A DNA stretch of 64,000 bases from Ptiloglossa arizonensis (Eukaryota; Arthropoda; Insecta; Hymenoptera; Colletidae), in assembly GCF_051014685.1 (NCBI RefSeq), contig NW_027478712.1, positions 496,001-560,000 on the forward strand. Direction: 5' to 3'. This document shows positions 25,848 through 39,115 of the stretch, piece after piece. Both the position numbers and the translations under genes were made by a program. The notes below the pieces were generated by a model. It did not search any database, was not told the origin of the DNA, and worked only from the letters and a program-made list of their open reading frames with translations. Within the stretch, counting starts at the first letter, position 1; each line of letters starts with the position of its first letter.

Positions 25848-28800
25848 TGATACTCGAAACCAATAACTACAATGGCCTAGGGGAAAAATACACATACCGT
25901 TGTAATCGGGCTAGTTTCCGCTTTCAGATGCAATAGGAAATTCTCGAGTTCGTCACTCCGTTCGCGAGATATGGAAGTGTGAAGTTAAGGAATGCATGAG
26001 AAACCATCAAAATTTTCGCTGGTCTGATACTCTTAACCAACAACTGGAATGGCCTAGGGGAAAAGTACACACACCGTTGTAATCGGGCGAGTTTCTGCTT
26101 TCAGATGCAACAGGAAATTCTCGAGTACGTCAATCCGTTCGCGAGATATGGAAGTGTGAAAATAACGAATGGTTGAGAAACCATCAAAATTTTCGCAAGT
26201 CTGATACTCGAAACCAATAACTTCAAAGCCCTAGGGGAAAAATACACAGACCGTTGCAATCGGGCGACTTTCTACTTTCACATGCAACATGAATTTCTCG
26301 AGTTCGTCAATCCGTTCGCGGGATATGGGAGTTTGAAGTTAAGGAATGGTTGAGAAATCATCAAAATTTTCGCAAGTCCGATACGCGAATCCAATAACTA
26401 CAATGGCCTATGGCAAAAATACACATACCGTTGTAATCGGGCGAGTTTCTACTTTCAGATGCAAAAGGAATTTCTCGAGTTCGTCAATCCGTTCGCGAGA
26501 TATGGGAGTTTGAAGTTAAGGAATGGTTGAGAAACCATCAAAGTTTTCGCAAGTCTGATACTCGAAACCAATAACTACAAATGCCTAGGGGAAAAATACA
26601 CACACCGTTGTAATCGGGCGAGTTTCTGCTTTCAGATGCAACAGGAAATTCTCGAGTTCGTCAATCCGTTCGCGAGATATGGGAGTTGGAAGTTAAGGAA
26701 TGGATGAGAAACCATCAAAATTTTCGCAAGTCTGATACTCGAAACCAATAACTACAAATGCCTAGGGGAAAAATACACACACCATTGTAATCGGGCGAGT
26801 TTCTGCTTTCAGATGCAACAGGAAATTCTCGAGTTCGTCAATCCGTTCGCGAGATATGGAAGTGTGAAAATAAGGAATGGTTGAGAAACCATCAAAATTT
26901 TCGCAAGTCTGATACTCGAAACCAATAACTTCAAAGGCCTAGGGGAAAAATACCCATACCGTTGTAATCGGGCGACTTTCTACTTTCACATGCAACAGGA
27001 ATTTCTCGAGTTCGTCAATCCGTTCGCGAGATATGGGAGTCTGAAGTTAAGGAATGGCTGAGAAACCATCAAAATTTTCGCAAGTCTGATACTCGAAACC
27101 AACAACTACAATGGCCTAGGGCATAAATACACATACCGTTGTAATCGGGCGAGTTTCTACTTTCAGATGCAACAGGAATTTCTCGAGTTCGTCAATCCGT
27201 TCGCGGGATATGGGAGTTTGAAGTTAAGGAATGGTTGAGAAACCATCAAAATTTTCGCTGGTCTGATACTCGAAACCAACAACTACAATGGCCTAGGGCA
27301 AAAATACACATACCGTTGTAATCGGGCGAGTTTCTACTTTCAGATGCAACAGGAATTTCTCGAGTTCGTCAATCCGTTCGCGGGATATGGGAGTTTGAAG
27401 TTAAGGAATGGTTGAGAAACCATCAAAATTTTCGCTGGTCTGATACTCGAAACCAATAACTGGAATGACCTAGGGGAAAAGTACACGTACCATTGTAATC
27501 GGTCGTGTTTCTACTTTCAGATGCAACAGGAATTTCTCGAGTTCGTCAATCCGTTCGCGAGAAATGGGAGTTTGATGTTAAGGAATGGTTGAGAAACCAT
27601 CAAAATTTTCGCAAATCTGATACTCGAAACCAATAACTACAATGGCCTAGGGGAAAAATACACATGCCGTTGTAATCGGGCGAGTTTCTACTTTCAGATG
27701 CAACAGGAATTTCTCGAGTTCGTCAATCCGTTCGCGAGAAATGGGAGTTTGATGTTAAGGAATGGTTGAGAAACCATCAAAATTTTCGCAAGTCTGATAC
27801 TCGAAACCAATAACTACAATGGCCCAGGGGAAAAATACACATGCCGTTGTATTCGGGCGAGTTTCTACTTTCAGATGCAACAGGAATTTCTGGAGTTCGT
27901 CAATCCGTTCGCGGGATATGGGAGTTTGAAGTTAAGGAATGGTTGAGAAACCATCAAAATTTTCGCAAGTCTGATACTCGAAACCAATAACCACACATGC
28001 CTAGGGGAAAAATACACATACCGTTGTAATCGGGCGAGTTTCTACTTTCAGATGCAACAGGAATTTCTCGAGTTCGTCAATCCGTTCGCGAGAAATGGGA
28101 GTTTGATGTTAAGGAATGGTTGAGAAACCATCAAAATTTTCGCAAGTCTGATACTCGAAACCAATAACTACAATGGCCCAGGGGAAAAATACACATGCCG
28201 TTGTAATCGGGCGAGTTTCTACTTTCAGATGCAACAGGAAATTCTCGAGTTCGTCAATCCGTTCGCGAGATATGGGAGTTTGAAGTTAAGGAATGGTTGA
28301 GAAACCATCAAAATTTTCGCAAGTCTGATACTCGAAACCAATAACTACAAATGCCTAGGGGAAAAATACACATACCATTGTAATCCGGCGAGTTTCTGCT
28401 GTCAGATGCAATAGGAAATTCTCGAGTTCGTCAATCCGTTCGCGAGATATGGAAGTTTGAAGTTAAGGAATGCATGAGAAACCATCAAAATTTTCGCAAG
28501 TCTGGTACTCGAAACCGATAACTTCAAAGGCCTAGGGGAAAAATACACATACCGTTGTAATCGGGCGACTTTCTACTTTCACATGCAACATGAATTTCTC
28601 GAGTTCGTCAATCCGTTCGCGAGATATGGGAGTTTGAAGTTAAGGAATGGTTGAGAAACCATCAAAGTTTTCGCAAATCTGATACTCGAAACCAACAACT
28701 GGAATGGCCTAGGGGAAAAGTACACACACCGTTGTAATCGGGCGAGCTTCTGCTTTCAGATGCAACAGGAAATTCTCGAGTACGTCAATCCGTTCGCGAG

Positions 28801-29741
28801 ATATGGAAGTGTGAAAATAACGAATGGTTGAGGAACCATCAAAATTTTCGCAAGTCTGATACTCGAAACCAACAACTACAATGGCCTAGGGCAAAAATAC
28901 ACATACCGTTGTAATCGGGCGAGTTTCTACTTTCAGATGCAACAGGAATTTCTCGAGTTCGTCAATCCGTTCGCGGGATATGGGAGTTTGAAGTTAAGGA
29001 ATGGTTGAGAAACCATCAAAATTTTCGCTGGTCTGATACTCGAAACCAATAACTGGAATGACCTAGGGGAAAAGTACACGTACCATTGTAATCGGTCGTG
29101 TTTCTACTTTCAGATGCAACAGGAATTTCTCGAGTTCGTCAATCCGTTCGCGAGAAATGGGAGTTTGATGTTAAGGAATGGTTGAGAAACCATCAAAATT
29201 TTCGCAAGTCTGATACTCGAAACCAATAACTACAATGGCCTAGGGGAAAAATACACATGCCGTTGTAATCGGGCGAGTTTCTACTTTCAGATGCAACAGG
29301 AATTTCTCGATTTCGTCATTCCGTTCGCGAGATATGGGAGTTTGAAGTTAAGGAATGGTTGGGAAACCATCAAAATTTTCGCAAGTCTGATACTCGAAAC
29401 CAACAACTACAAATGCCTAGGGAAAAAATACACATACCATTGTAATCGGGCGAGATTCTACTTTCACATGCAACAGGAATTTCTGGAGTTCGTCAATCCG
29501 TTCGCGGGATATGGGAGTTTGAAGTTAAGGAATGGTTGAGAAACCATCAAAATTTTCGCAAGTCTGATACTCGAAACCAATAACCACACATGCCTAGGGG
29601 AAAAATACACATACCGTTGTAATCGGGCGAGTTTCTACTTTCAGATGCAACAGGAATTTCTCGAGTTCGTCAATCCGTTCGCGAGAAATGGGAGTTTGAT
29701 GTCAAGGAATGGTTGAGAAACCATCAAAATTTTCGCAAGTC
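25848..29741. repeat. 22-monomer tandem duplication, right copy
   Basis: Right copy of the 3,894-bp duplication, with every monomer exactly in 177-bp phase. It repeats the subtype order of 21,965-25,847. Its distal part, from about 27,262, also belongs to the block copied 41 monomers downstream. Confidence 0.85.
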
Positions 29742-30630
29742 TGATACTCGAAACCAATAACTACAATGGCCTAGGGGAAAAATACACATACCGTTGTAAT
29801 CGGGCGAGTTTCCGCTTTCAGATGCAATAGGAAATTCTCGAGTTCGTCACTCCGTTCGCGAGATATGGAAGTGTGAAGTTAAGGAATGCATGAGAAACCA
29901 TCAAAATTTTCGCTGGTCTGATACTCGAAACCAACAACTGGAATGGCCTAGGGGAAAAGTACACACACCGTTGTAATCGGGCGAGTTTCTGCTTTCAGAT
30001 GCAACAGGAAATTCTCGAGTTCGTCAATCCGTTCGCGAGATATGGAAGTGTGAAAATAAGGAATGGTTGAGAAACCATCAAAATTTTCGCAAGTCTGATA
30101 CTCGAAACCAATAACTTCAAAGGCCTAGGGGAAAAATACACATACCGTTGTAATCGGGCGACTTTCTACTTTCACATGCAACAGGAATTTCTCGAGTTCG
30201 TCAATCCGTTCGCGAGATATGGGAGTCTGAAGTTAAGGAATGGTTGAGAAACCATCAAAATTTTCGCAAGTCTGATACTCGAAACCAACAACTACAATGG
30301 CCTAGGGCAAAAATACACATACCGTTGTAATCGGGCGAGTTTCTACTTTCAGATGCAACAGGAATTTCTCGAGTTCGTCAATCCGTTCGCAGGATATGGG
30401 AGTTTGAAGTTAAGGAATGGTTGAGAAACCATCAAAATTTTCGCTGGTCTGATACTCGAAACCAATAACTGGAATGACCTAGGGGAAAAGTACACGTACC
30501 ATTGTAATCGGTCGTGTTTCTACTTTCAGATGCAACAGGAATTTCTCGAGTTCGTCAATCCGTTCGCGAGAAATGGGAGTTTGATGTTAAGGAATGGTTG
30601 AGAAACCATCAAAATTTTCGCAAGTCTGAT
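27262..30630. repeat. Family A 3.4-kb block, partner of 34,519-37,887
   Basis: About 19 monomers repeated 7,257 bp (41 x 177) downstream. Markers are the tttctcgatttcgtcattcc monomer at 29,291 and 36,548 and the cgcaaatctg monomer near 27,610 and 34,868. Small private differences separate the copies, for example ggaaattctcgag against ggaaatcctcgag near 29,829 and 37,086. Confidence 0.8.
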
Positions 30631-32765
30631 ACTCGAAACCAACAACTACAAATGCCTAGGGAAAAAATACACATACCATTGTAATCGGGCGAGATTCTAC
30701 TTTCACATGCAACAGGAATTTCTGGAGTTCGTCAATGCGTTCGCGAGGTATGGCAGCCTGAAGTTAAGGAATGGTTGAGAAATCATCAAAATTTTCGCAA
30801 GTCTGATACTCGAAACCAACAACTACAAAGGCCTAGGGGGAAAACACACATATCTTTGTAATCGGGCGAGTTTCTACTTTCAGATGGAACAGGAATTTCT
30901 CGAGTTCGTCAATCCGTTCGCGAGATATGGGAGTTTGAAGTTAAGGAATGGTTGAGAAACCATCAAAGTTTTCGCAAGTCTGATACTCGAAACCAACAAC
31001 TACAAAGGCCTAGGGGGAAAACACACATATCTTTGTAATGGGGCGAGTTTCTACTTTCAGATGCAACAGGAATTTCTCGAGTTCGTCAATCCGTTTGCGA
31101 GATATGGGAGATTGAAGTTAAGTAATGGTTGAGAGACCATCACAATTTTCGCAAGTCTGATACTTGAAATCAATAACTACTATGGCCTAGGGGGAAAATA
31201 CACATACCGTTGTAATCGGGCGAGTTTCTGCTTTCAGATGCAATAGGAAATTCTCGAGTTCGTCAATCCGTTCGCGAGATATGGGAGTTGGAAGTTAAGG
31301 AATGGATGAGAAACCATCAAAATTTTCGCAAATCTGATACTCGAAACCAATAACTACAATGGCCTAGGGGAAAAATACACATACCGTTGTAATCGGGCTA
31401 GTTTCCGCTTTCAGATGCAATAGGAAATTCTCGAGTTCGTCACTCCGTTCGCGAGATATGGAAGTGTGAAGTTAAGGAATGCATGAGAAACCATCAAAAT
31501 TTTCGCTGGTCTGATACTCTTAACCAACAACTGGAATGGCCTAGGGGAAAAGTACACACACCGTTGTAATCGGGCGAGTTTCTGCTTTCAGATGCAACAG
31601 GAAATTCTCGAGTACGTCAATCCGTTCGCGAGATATGGAAGTGTGAAAATAACGAATGGTTGAGAAACCATCAAAATTTTCGCAAGTCTGATACTCGAAA
31701 CCAATAACTTCAAAGCCCTAGGGGAAAAATACACAGACCGTTGCAATCGGGCGACTTTCTACTTTCACATGCAACATGAATTTCTCGAGTTCGTCAATCC
31801 GTTCGCGGGATATGGGAGTTTGAAGTTAAGGAATGGTTGAGAAATCATCAAAATTTTCGCAAGTCCGATACGCGAATCCAATAACTACAATGGCCTATGG
31901 CAAAAATACACATACCGTTGTAATCGGGCGAGTTTCTACTTTCAGATGCAAAAGGAATTTCTCGAGTTCGTCAATCCGTTCGCGAGATATGGGAGTTTGA
32001 AGTTAAGGAATGGTTGAGAAACCATCAAAGTTTTCGCAAGTCTGATACTCGAAACCAATAACTACAAATGCCTAGGGGAAAAATACACACACCGTTGTAA
32101 TCGGGCGAGTTTCTGCTTTCAGATGCAACAGGAAATTCTCGAGTTCGTCAATCCGTTCGCGAGATATGGGAGTTGGAAGTTAAGGAATGGATGAGAAACC
32201 ATCAAAATTTTCGCAAGTCTGATACTCGAAACCAATAACTACAAATGCCTAGGGGAAAAATACACACACCATTGTAATCGGGCGAGTTTCTGCTTTCAGA
32301 TGCAACAGGAAATTCTCGAGTTCGTCAATCCGTTCGCGAGATATGGAAGTGTGAAAATAAGGAATGGTTGAGAAACCATCAAAATTTTCGCAAGTCTGAT
32401 ACTCGAAACCAATAACTTCAAAGGCCTAGGGGAAAAATACCCATACCGTTGTAATCGGGCGACTTTCTACTTTCACATGCAACAGGAATTTCTCGAGTTC
32501 GTCAATCCGTTCGCGAGATATGGGAGTCTGAAGTTAAGGAATGGCTGAGAAACCATCAAAATTTTCGCAAGTCTGATACTCGAAACCAACAACTACAATG
32601 GCCTAGGGCATAAATACACATACCGTTGTAATCGGGCGAGTTTCTACTTTCAGATGCAACAGGAATTTCTCGAGTTCGTCAATCCGTTCGCGGGATATGG
32701 GAGTTTGAAGTTAAGGAATGGTTGAGAAACCATCAAAATTTTCGCTGGTCTGATACTCGAAACCA
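28641..32765. repeat. Family A 4.1-kb block, partner of 19,271-23,395
   Basis: Downstream copy of the 23-monomer block at a 53-monomer offset. It overlaps the right end of the 22-monomer duplication and the block shared with 34.5-37.9 kb, so the duplications are nested. Confidence 0.85.
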
Positions 32766-33469
32766 ATAACTGGAATGACCTAGGGGAAAAGTACACGTAC
32801 CATTGTAATCGGTCGTGTTTCTACTTTCAGATGCAACAGGAATTTCTCGAGTTCGTCAATCCGTTCGCGAGAAATGGGAGTTTGATGTTAAGGAATGGTT
32901 GAGAAATCATCAAAATTTTCGCAAGTCCGATACGCGAATCCAATAACTACAATGGCCTATGGCAAAAATACACATACCGTTGTAATCGGGCGAGTTTCTA
33001 CTTTCAGATGCAAAAGGAATTTCTCGAGTTCGTCAATCCGTTCGCGAGATATGGGAGTTTGAAGTTAAGGAATGGTTGAGAAACCATCAAAGTTTTCGCA
33101 AGTCTGATACTCGAAACCAATAACTACAAATGCCTAGGGGAAAAATACACACACCGTTGTAATCGGGCGAGTTTCTGCTTTCAGATGCAACAGGAAATTC
33201 TCGAGTTCGTCAATCCGTTCGCGAGATATGGGAGTTGGAAGTTAAGGAATGGATGAGAAACCATCAAAATTTTCGCAAGTCTGATACTCGAAACCAATAA
33301 CTACAAATGCCTAGGGGAAAAATACACACACCATTGTAATCGGGCGAGTTTCTGCTTTCAGATGCAACAGGAAATTCTCGAGTTCGTCAATCCGTTCGCG
33401 AGATATGGAAGTGTGAAAATAAGGAATGGTTGAGAAACCATCAAAATTTTCGCAAGTCTGATACTCGAA
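32766..33469. repeat. Family A monomers, copy of about 18.97-19.27 kb plus flank
   Basis: About four monomers including the agtccgatacgcgaatcc type at 32,926. The following monomers (tacaaatgcc then acacaccgttg or acacaccattg) repeat the order at about 32.06-32.35 kb, six monomers earlier. Confidence 0.75.
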
Positions 33470-34354
33470 ACCAATAACTTCAAAGGCCTAGGGGAAAAAT
33501 ACCCATACCGTTGTAATCGGGCGACTTTCTACTTTCACATGCAACAGGAATTTCTCGAGTTCGTCAATCCGTTCGCGAGATATGGGAGTCTGAAGTTAAG
33601 GAATGGCTGAGAAACCATCAAAATTTTCGCAAGTCTGATACTCGAAACCAACAACTACAATGGCCTAGGGCAAAAATACACATACCGTTGTAATCGGGCG
33701 AGTTTCTACTTTCAGATGCAACAGGAATTTCTCGAGTTCGTCAATCCGTTCGCGGGATATGGGAGTTTGAAGTTAAGGAATGGTTGAGAAACCATCAAAA
33801 TTTTCGCTGGTCTGATACTCGAAACCAATAACTGGAATGACCTAGGGGAAAAGTACACGTACCATTGTAATCGGTCGTGTTTCTACTTTCAGATGCAACA
33901 GGAATTTCTCGAGTTCGTCAATCCGTTCGCGAGAAATGGGAGTTTGATGTTAAGGAATGGTTGAGAAACCATCAAAATTTTCGCAAATCTGATACTCGAA
34001 ACCAATAACTACAATGGCCTAGGGGAAAAATACACATGCCGTTGTAATCGGGCGAGTTTCTACTTTCAGATGCAACAGGAATTTCTCGAGTTCGTCAATC
34101 CGTTCGCGAGAAATGGGAGTTTGATGTTAAGGAATGGTTGAGAAACCATCAAAATTTTCGCAAGTCTGATACTCGAAACCAATAACTACAATGGCCCAGG
34201 GGAAAAATACACATGCCGTTGTATTCGGGCGAGTTTCTACTTTCAGATGCAACAGGAATTTCTGGAGTTCGTCAATCCGTTCGCGGGATATGGGAGTTTG
34301 AAGTTAAGGAATGGTTGAGAAACCATCAAAATTTTCGCAAGTCTGATACTCGAA
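33470..34354. repeat. 5-monomer tandem duplication, left copy
   Basis: An 885-bp (5 x 177) segment starting at the cttcaaaggcc/atacccatac monomer (marker at 33,481) and ending with the ggcccagggg/tgtattcggg monomer. The same five subtypes follow directly in the same order. Confidence 0.85.
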
Positions 34355-35239
34355 ACCAATAACTTCAAAGGCCTAGGGGAAAAATACCCATACCGTTGTA
34401 ATCGGGCGACTTTCTACTTTCACATGCAACAGGAATTTCTCGAGTTCGTCAATCCGTTCGCGAGATATGGGAGTCTGAAGTTAAGGAATGGCTGAGAAAC
34501 CATCAAAATTTTCGCAAGTCTGATACTCGAAACCAACAACTACAATGGCCTAGGGCAAAAATACACAAACCGTTGTAATCGGGCGAGTTTCTACTTTCAG
34601 ATGCAACAGGAATTTCTCGAGTTCGTCAATCCGTTCGCGGGATATGGGAGTTTGAAGTTAAGGAATGGTTGAGAAACCATCAAAATTTTCGCTGGTCTGA
34701 TACTCGAAACCAATAACTGGAATGACCTAGGGGAAAAGTACACGTACCATTGTAATCGGTCGTGTTTCTACTTTCAGATGCAACAGGAATTTCTCGAGTT
34801 CGTCAATCCGTTCGCGAGAAATGGGAGTTTGATGTTAAGGAATGGTTGAGAAACCATCAAAATTTTCGCAAATCTGATACTCGAAACCAATAACTACAAT
34901 CGCCTAGGGGAAAAATACACATGCCGTTGTAATCGGGCGAGTTTCTACTTTCAGATGCAACAGGAATTTCTCGAGTTCGTCAATCCGTTCGCGAGAAATG
35001 GGAGTTTGATGTTAAGGAATGGTTGAGAAACCATCAAAATTTTCGCAAGTCTGATACTCGAAACCAATAACTACAATGGCCCAGGGGAAAAATACACATG
35101 CCGTTGTATTCGGGCGAGTTTCTACTTTCAGATGCAACAGGAATTTCTGGAGTTCGTCAATCCGTTCGCGGGATATGGGAGTTTGAAGTTAAGGAATGGT
35201 TGAGAAACCATCAAAATTTTCGCAAGTCTGATACTCGAA
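34355..35239. repeat. 5-monomer tandem duplication, right copy
   Basis: Exact downstream partner, with its marker at 34,366, 885 bp after 33,481. Few differences are visible by eye: caatcgcc for caatggcc near 34,898 and acacaaacc for acacatacc near 34,563. This points to a recent event. After it the array continues with ataaccacacatgcc, as in other copies. Confidence 0.85.
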
Positions 35240-36089
35240 ACCAATAACCACACATGCCTAGGGGAAAAATACACATACCGTTGTAATCGGGCGAGTTTCT
35301 ACTTTCAGATGCAACAGGAATTTCTCGAGTTCGTCAATCCGTTCGCGAGAAATGGGAGTTTGATGTTAAGGAATGGTTGAGAAACCATCAAAATTTTCGC
35401 AAGTCTGATACTCGAAACCAATAACTACAATGGCCCAGGGGAAAAATTCACATGCCGTTGTAATCGGGCGAGTTTCTACTTTCAGATGCAACAGGAATTT
35501 CTCGAGTTCGTCAATCCGTTCGCGAGATATGGGAGTTTGAAGTTAAGGAATGGTTGAGAAACCATCAAAATTTTCGCAAGTCTGATACTCGAAACCAATA
35601 ACTACAAATGCCTAGGGGAAAAATACACATACCATTGTAATCCGGCGAGTTTCTGCTGTCAGATGCAATAGGAAATTCTCGAGTTCGTCAATCCGTTCGC
35701 GAGATATGGAAGTTTGAAGTTAAGGAATGCATGAGAAACCATCAAAATTTTCGCAAGTCTGGTACTCGAAACCGATAACTTCAAAGGCCTAGGGGAAAAA
35801 TACACATACCGTTGTAATCGGGCGACTTTCTACTTTCACATGCAACATGAATTTCTCGAGTTCGTCAATCCGTTCGCGAGATATGGGAGTTTGAAGTTAA
35901 GGAATGGTTGAGAAACCATCAAAGTTTTCGCAAATCTGATACTCGAAACCAACAACTGGAATGGCCTAGGGGAAAAGTACACACACCGTTGTAATCGGGC
36001 GAGCTTCTGCTTTCAGATGCAACAGGAAATTCTCGAGTACGTCAATCCGTTCGCGAGATATGGAAGTGTGAAAATAACGAATGGTTGAG
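35240..36089. repeat. Family A monomers, part of the 41-monomer-spaced copy
   Basis: About five monomers that repeat 27,983-28,832 at 7,257 bp, including ataaccacacatgcc, ggcccagggg, aatccggcgag and gtctggtactcgaaaccg types. No other content was seen. Confidence 0.8.
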
Positions 36090-37505
36090 GAACCATCAAA
36101 ATTTTCGCAAGTCTGATACTCGAAACCAACAACTACAATGGCCTAGGGCAAAAATACACATACCGTTGTAATCGGGCGAGTTTCTACTTTCAGATGCAAC
36201 AGGAATTTCTCGAGTTCGTCAATCCGTTCGCGGGATATGGGAGTTTGAAGTTAAGGACTGGTTGAGAAACCATCAAAATTTTCGCTGGTCTGATACTCGA
36301 AACCAATAACTGGAATGACCTAGGGGAAAAGTACACGTACCATTGTAATCGGTCGTGTTTCTACTTTCAGATGCAACAGGAATTTCTCGAGTTCGTCAAT
36401 CCGTTCGCGAGAAATGGGAGTTTGATGTTAAGGAATGGTTGAGAAACCATCAAAATTTTCGCAAGTCTGATACTCGAAACCAATAACTACAATGGCCTAG
36501 GGGAAAAATACACATGCCGTTGTAATCGGGCGAGTTTCTACTTTCAGATGCAACAGGAATTTCTCGATTTCGTCATTCCGTTCGCGAGATATGGGAGTTT
36601 GAAGTTAAGGAATGGTTGGGAAACCATCAAAATTTTCGCAAGTCTGATACTCGAAACCAACAACTACAAATGCCTAGGGAAAAAATACACATACCATTGT
36701 AATCGGGCGAGATTCTACTTTCACATGCAACAGGAATTTCTGGAGTTCGTCAATCCGTTCGCGGGATATGGGAGTTTGAAGTTAAGGAATGGTTGAGAAA
36801 CCATCAAAATTTTCGCAAGTCTGATACTCGAAACCAATAACCACACATGCCTAGGGGAAAAATACACATACCGTTGTAATCGGGCGAGTTTCTACTTTCA
36901 GATGCAACAGGAATTTCTCGAGTTCGTCAATCCGTTCGCGAGAAATGGGAGTTTGATGTCAAGGAATGGTTGAGAAACCATCAAAATTTTCGCAAGTCTG
37001 ATACTCGAAACCAATAACTACAATGGCCTAGGGGAAAAATACACATACCGTTGTAATCGGGCGAGTTTCCGCTTTCAGATGCAATAGGAAATCCTCGAGT
37101 TCGTCACTCCGTTCGCGAGATATGGAAGTGTGAAGTTAAGGAATGCATGAGAAACCATCAAAATTTTCGCTGGTCTGATACTCGAAACCAACAACTGGAA
37201 TGGCCTAGGGGAAAAGTACACACACCGTTGTAATCGGGCGAGTTTCTGCTTTCAGATGCAACAGGAAATTCTCGAGTTCGTCAATCCGTTCGCGAGATAT
37301 GGAAGTGTGAAAATAAGGAATGGTTGAGAAACCATCAAAATTTTCGCAAGTCTGATACTCGAAACCAATAACTTCAAAGGCCTAGGGGAAAAATACACAT
37401 ACCGTTGTAATCGGGCGACTTTCTACTTTCACATGCAACAGGAATTTCTCGAGTTCGTCAATCCGTTCGCGAGATATGGGAGTCTGAAGTTAAGGAATGG
37501 TTGAG
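36090..37505. repeat. 8-monomer tandem duplication, left copy
   Basis: A 1,416-bp (8 x 177) segment. The tttctcgatttcgtcattcc monomer at 36,548 recurs at 37,964. Upstream of about 36,090 the copies disagree. Confidence 0.8.
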
Positions 37506-38455
37506 AAACCATCAAAATTTTCGCAAGTCTGATACTCGAAACCAACAACTACAATGGCCTAGGGCAAAAATACACATACCGTTGTAATCGGGCGAGTTTC
37601 TACTTTCAGATGCAACAGGAATTTCTCGAGTTCGTCAATCCGTTCGCGGGATATGGGAGTTTGAAGTTAAGGAATGGTTGAGAAACCATCAAAATTTTCG
37701 CTGGTCTGATACTCGAAACCAATAACTGGAATGACCTAGGGGAAAAGTACACGTACCATTGTAATCGGTCGTGTTTCTACTTTCAGATGCAACAGGAATT
37801 TCTCGAGTTCGTCAATCCGTTCGCGAGAAATGGGAGTTTGATGTTAAGGAATGGTTGAGAAACCATCAAAATTTTCGCAAGTCTGATACTCGAAACCAAT
37901 AACTACAATGGCCTAGGGGAAAAATACACATGCCGTTGTAATCGGGCGAGTTTCTACTTTCAGATGCAACAGGAATTTCTCGATTTCGTCATTCCGTTCG
38001 CGAGATATGGGAGTTTGAAGTTAAGGAATGGTTGGGAAACCATCAAAATTTTCGCAAGTCTGATACTCGAAACCAACAACTACAAATGCCTAGGGAAAAA
38101 ATACACATACCATTGTAATCGGGCGAGATTCTACTTTCACATGCAACAGGAATTTCTGGAGTTCGTCAATCCGTTCGCGGGATATGGGAGTTTGAAGTTA
38201 AGGAATGGTTGAGAAACCATCAAAATTTTCGCAAGTCTGATACTCGAAACCAATAACCACACATGCCTAGGGGAAAAATACACATACCGTTGTAATCGGG
38301 CGAGTTTCTACTTTCAGATGCAACAGGAATTTCTCGAGTTCGTCAATCCGTTCGCGAGAAATGGGAGTTTGATGTTAAGGAATGGTTGAGAAACCATCAA
38401 AATTTTCGCAAGTCTGATACTCGAAACCAATAACTACAATGGCCTAGGGGAAAAA
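37506..38455. repeat. 8-monomer tandem duplication, right partial copy
   Basis: Repeats the first five to six monomers of the preceding unit. It diverges near 38,455, where tacacatgccg faces tacacataccg. Confidence 0.8.
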
Positions 38456-39115
38456 TACACATGCCGTTGTAATCGGGCGAGTTTCTACTTTCAGATGCAA
38501 CAGGAATTTCTCGAGTTCGTCATTCCGTTCGCGAGATATGGGAGTTTGAAGTTAAGGAATGCTTGAGAAACCATCAAAATTTTCGCAAGTCTGATACTCG
38601 AAACCAACAACTACAATGGCCTAGGGCAAAAACACAGATACCGTTGTAATCGGGCGAGTTTCTGCTGTCAGATGCAATAGGAAATTCTCGAGTTCGTCAA
38701 TGCGTTCGCGAGATATGGAAGTTTGAAGTTAAGGAGTGCTTGAGAAACCATCAAAATTTTCGCTGATCTGATACTCGAAACCAACAACTGGAATGGCCTA
38801 GGGGAAAAGTACACACACCGTTGTAATCGGCCGAGTTTCAGCTTTCAGATGCAATAGGAAGTTCTGGAGTTCGTCAATCCGTTCCCGAGATATGGAAGTG
38901 CGAAAATAAGGAATGGTTGAGAAACCATCAAAATTTTCGCAAGTCTGATACTCGAAACCAATAACTTCAGAGGCCTTGAGGAAAAATACACATACCGTTG
39001 TAATCGGGCGACTTTCTACTTTCACATGCAACAGGAATTTCTCGAGTTCGTCAATTCGTTCGCGGGATATGGGAGTTTGAAGTTAAGGAATGGTTGAGAA
39101 ACCATCAAAATTTTC
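38456..39115. repeat. Family A monomers with diverged variants
   Basis: About 3.7 monomers with more private changes than their neighbours: gttcccgagatatggaagtg near 38,880, aggccttgagg near 38,971, gagtttcagctttc near 38,831 and cgctgatctg near 38,761. They separate the 36-38.5 kb duplication from the 39-44 kb HOR and may be older, less homogenised copies. Confidence 0.75.
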
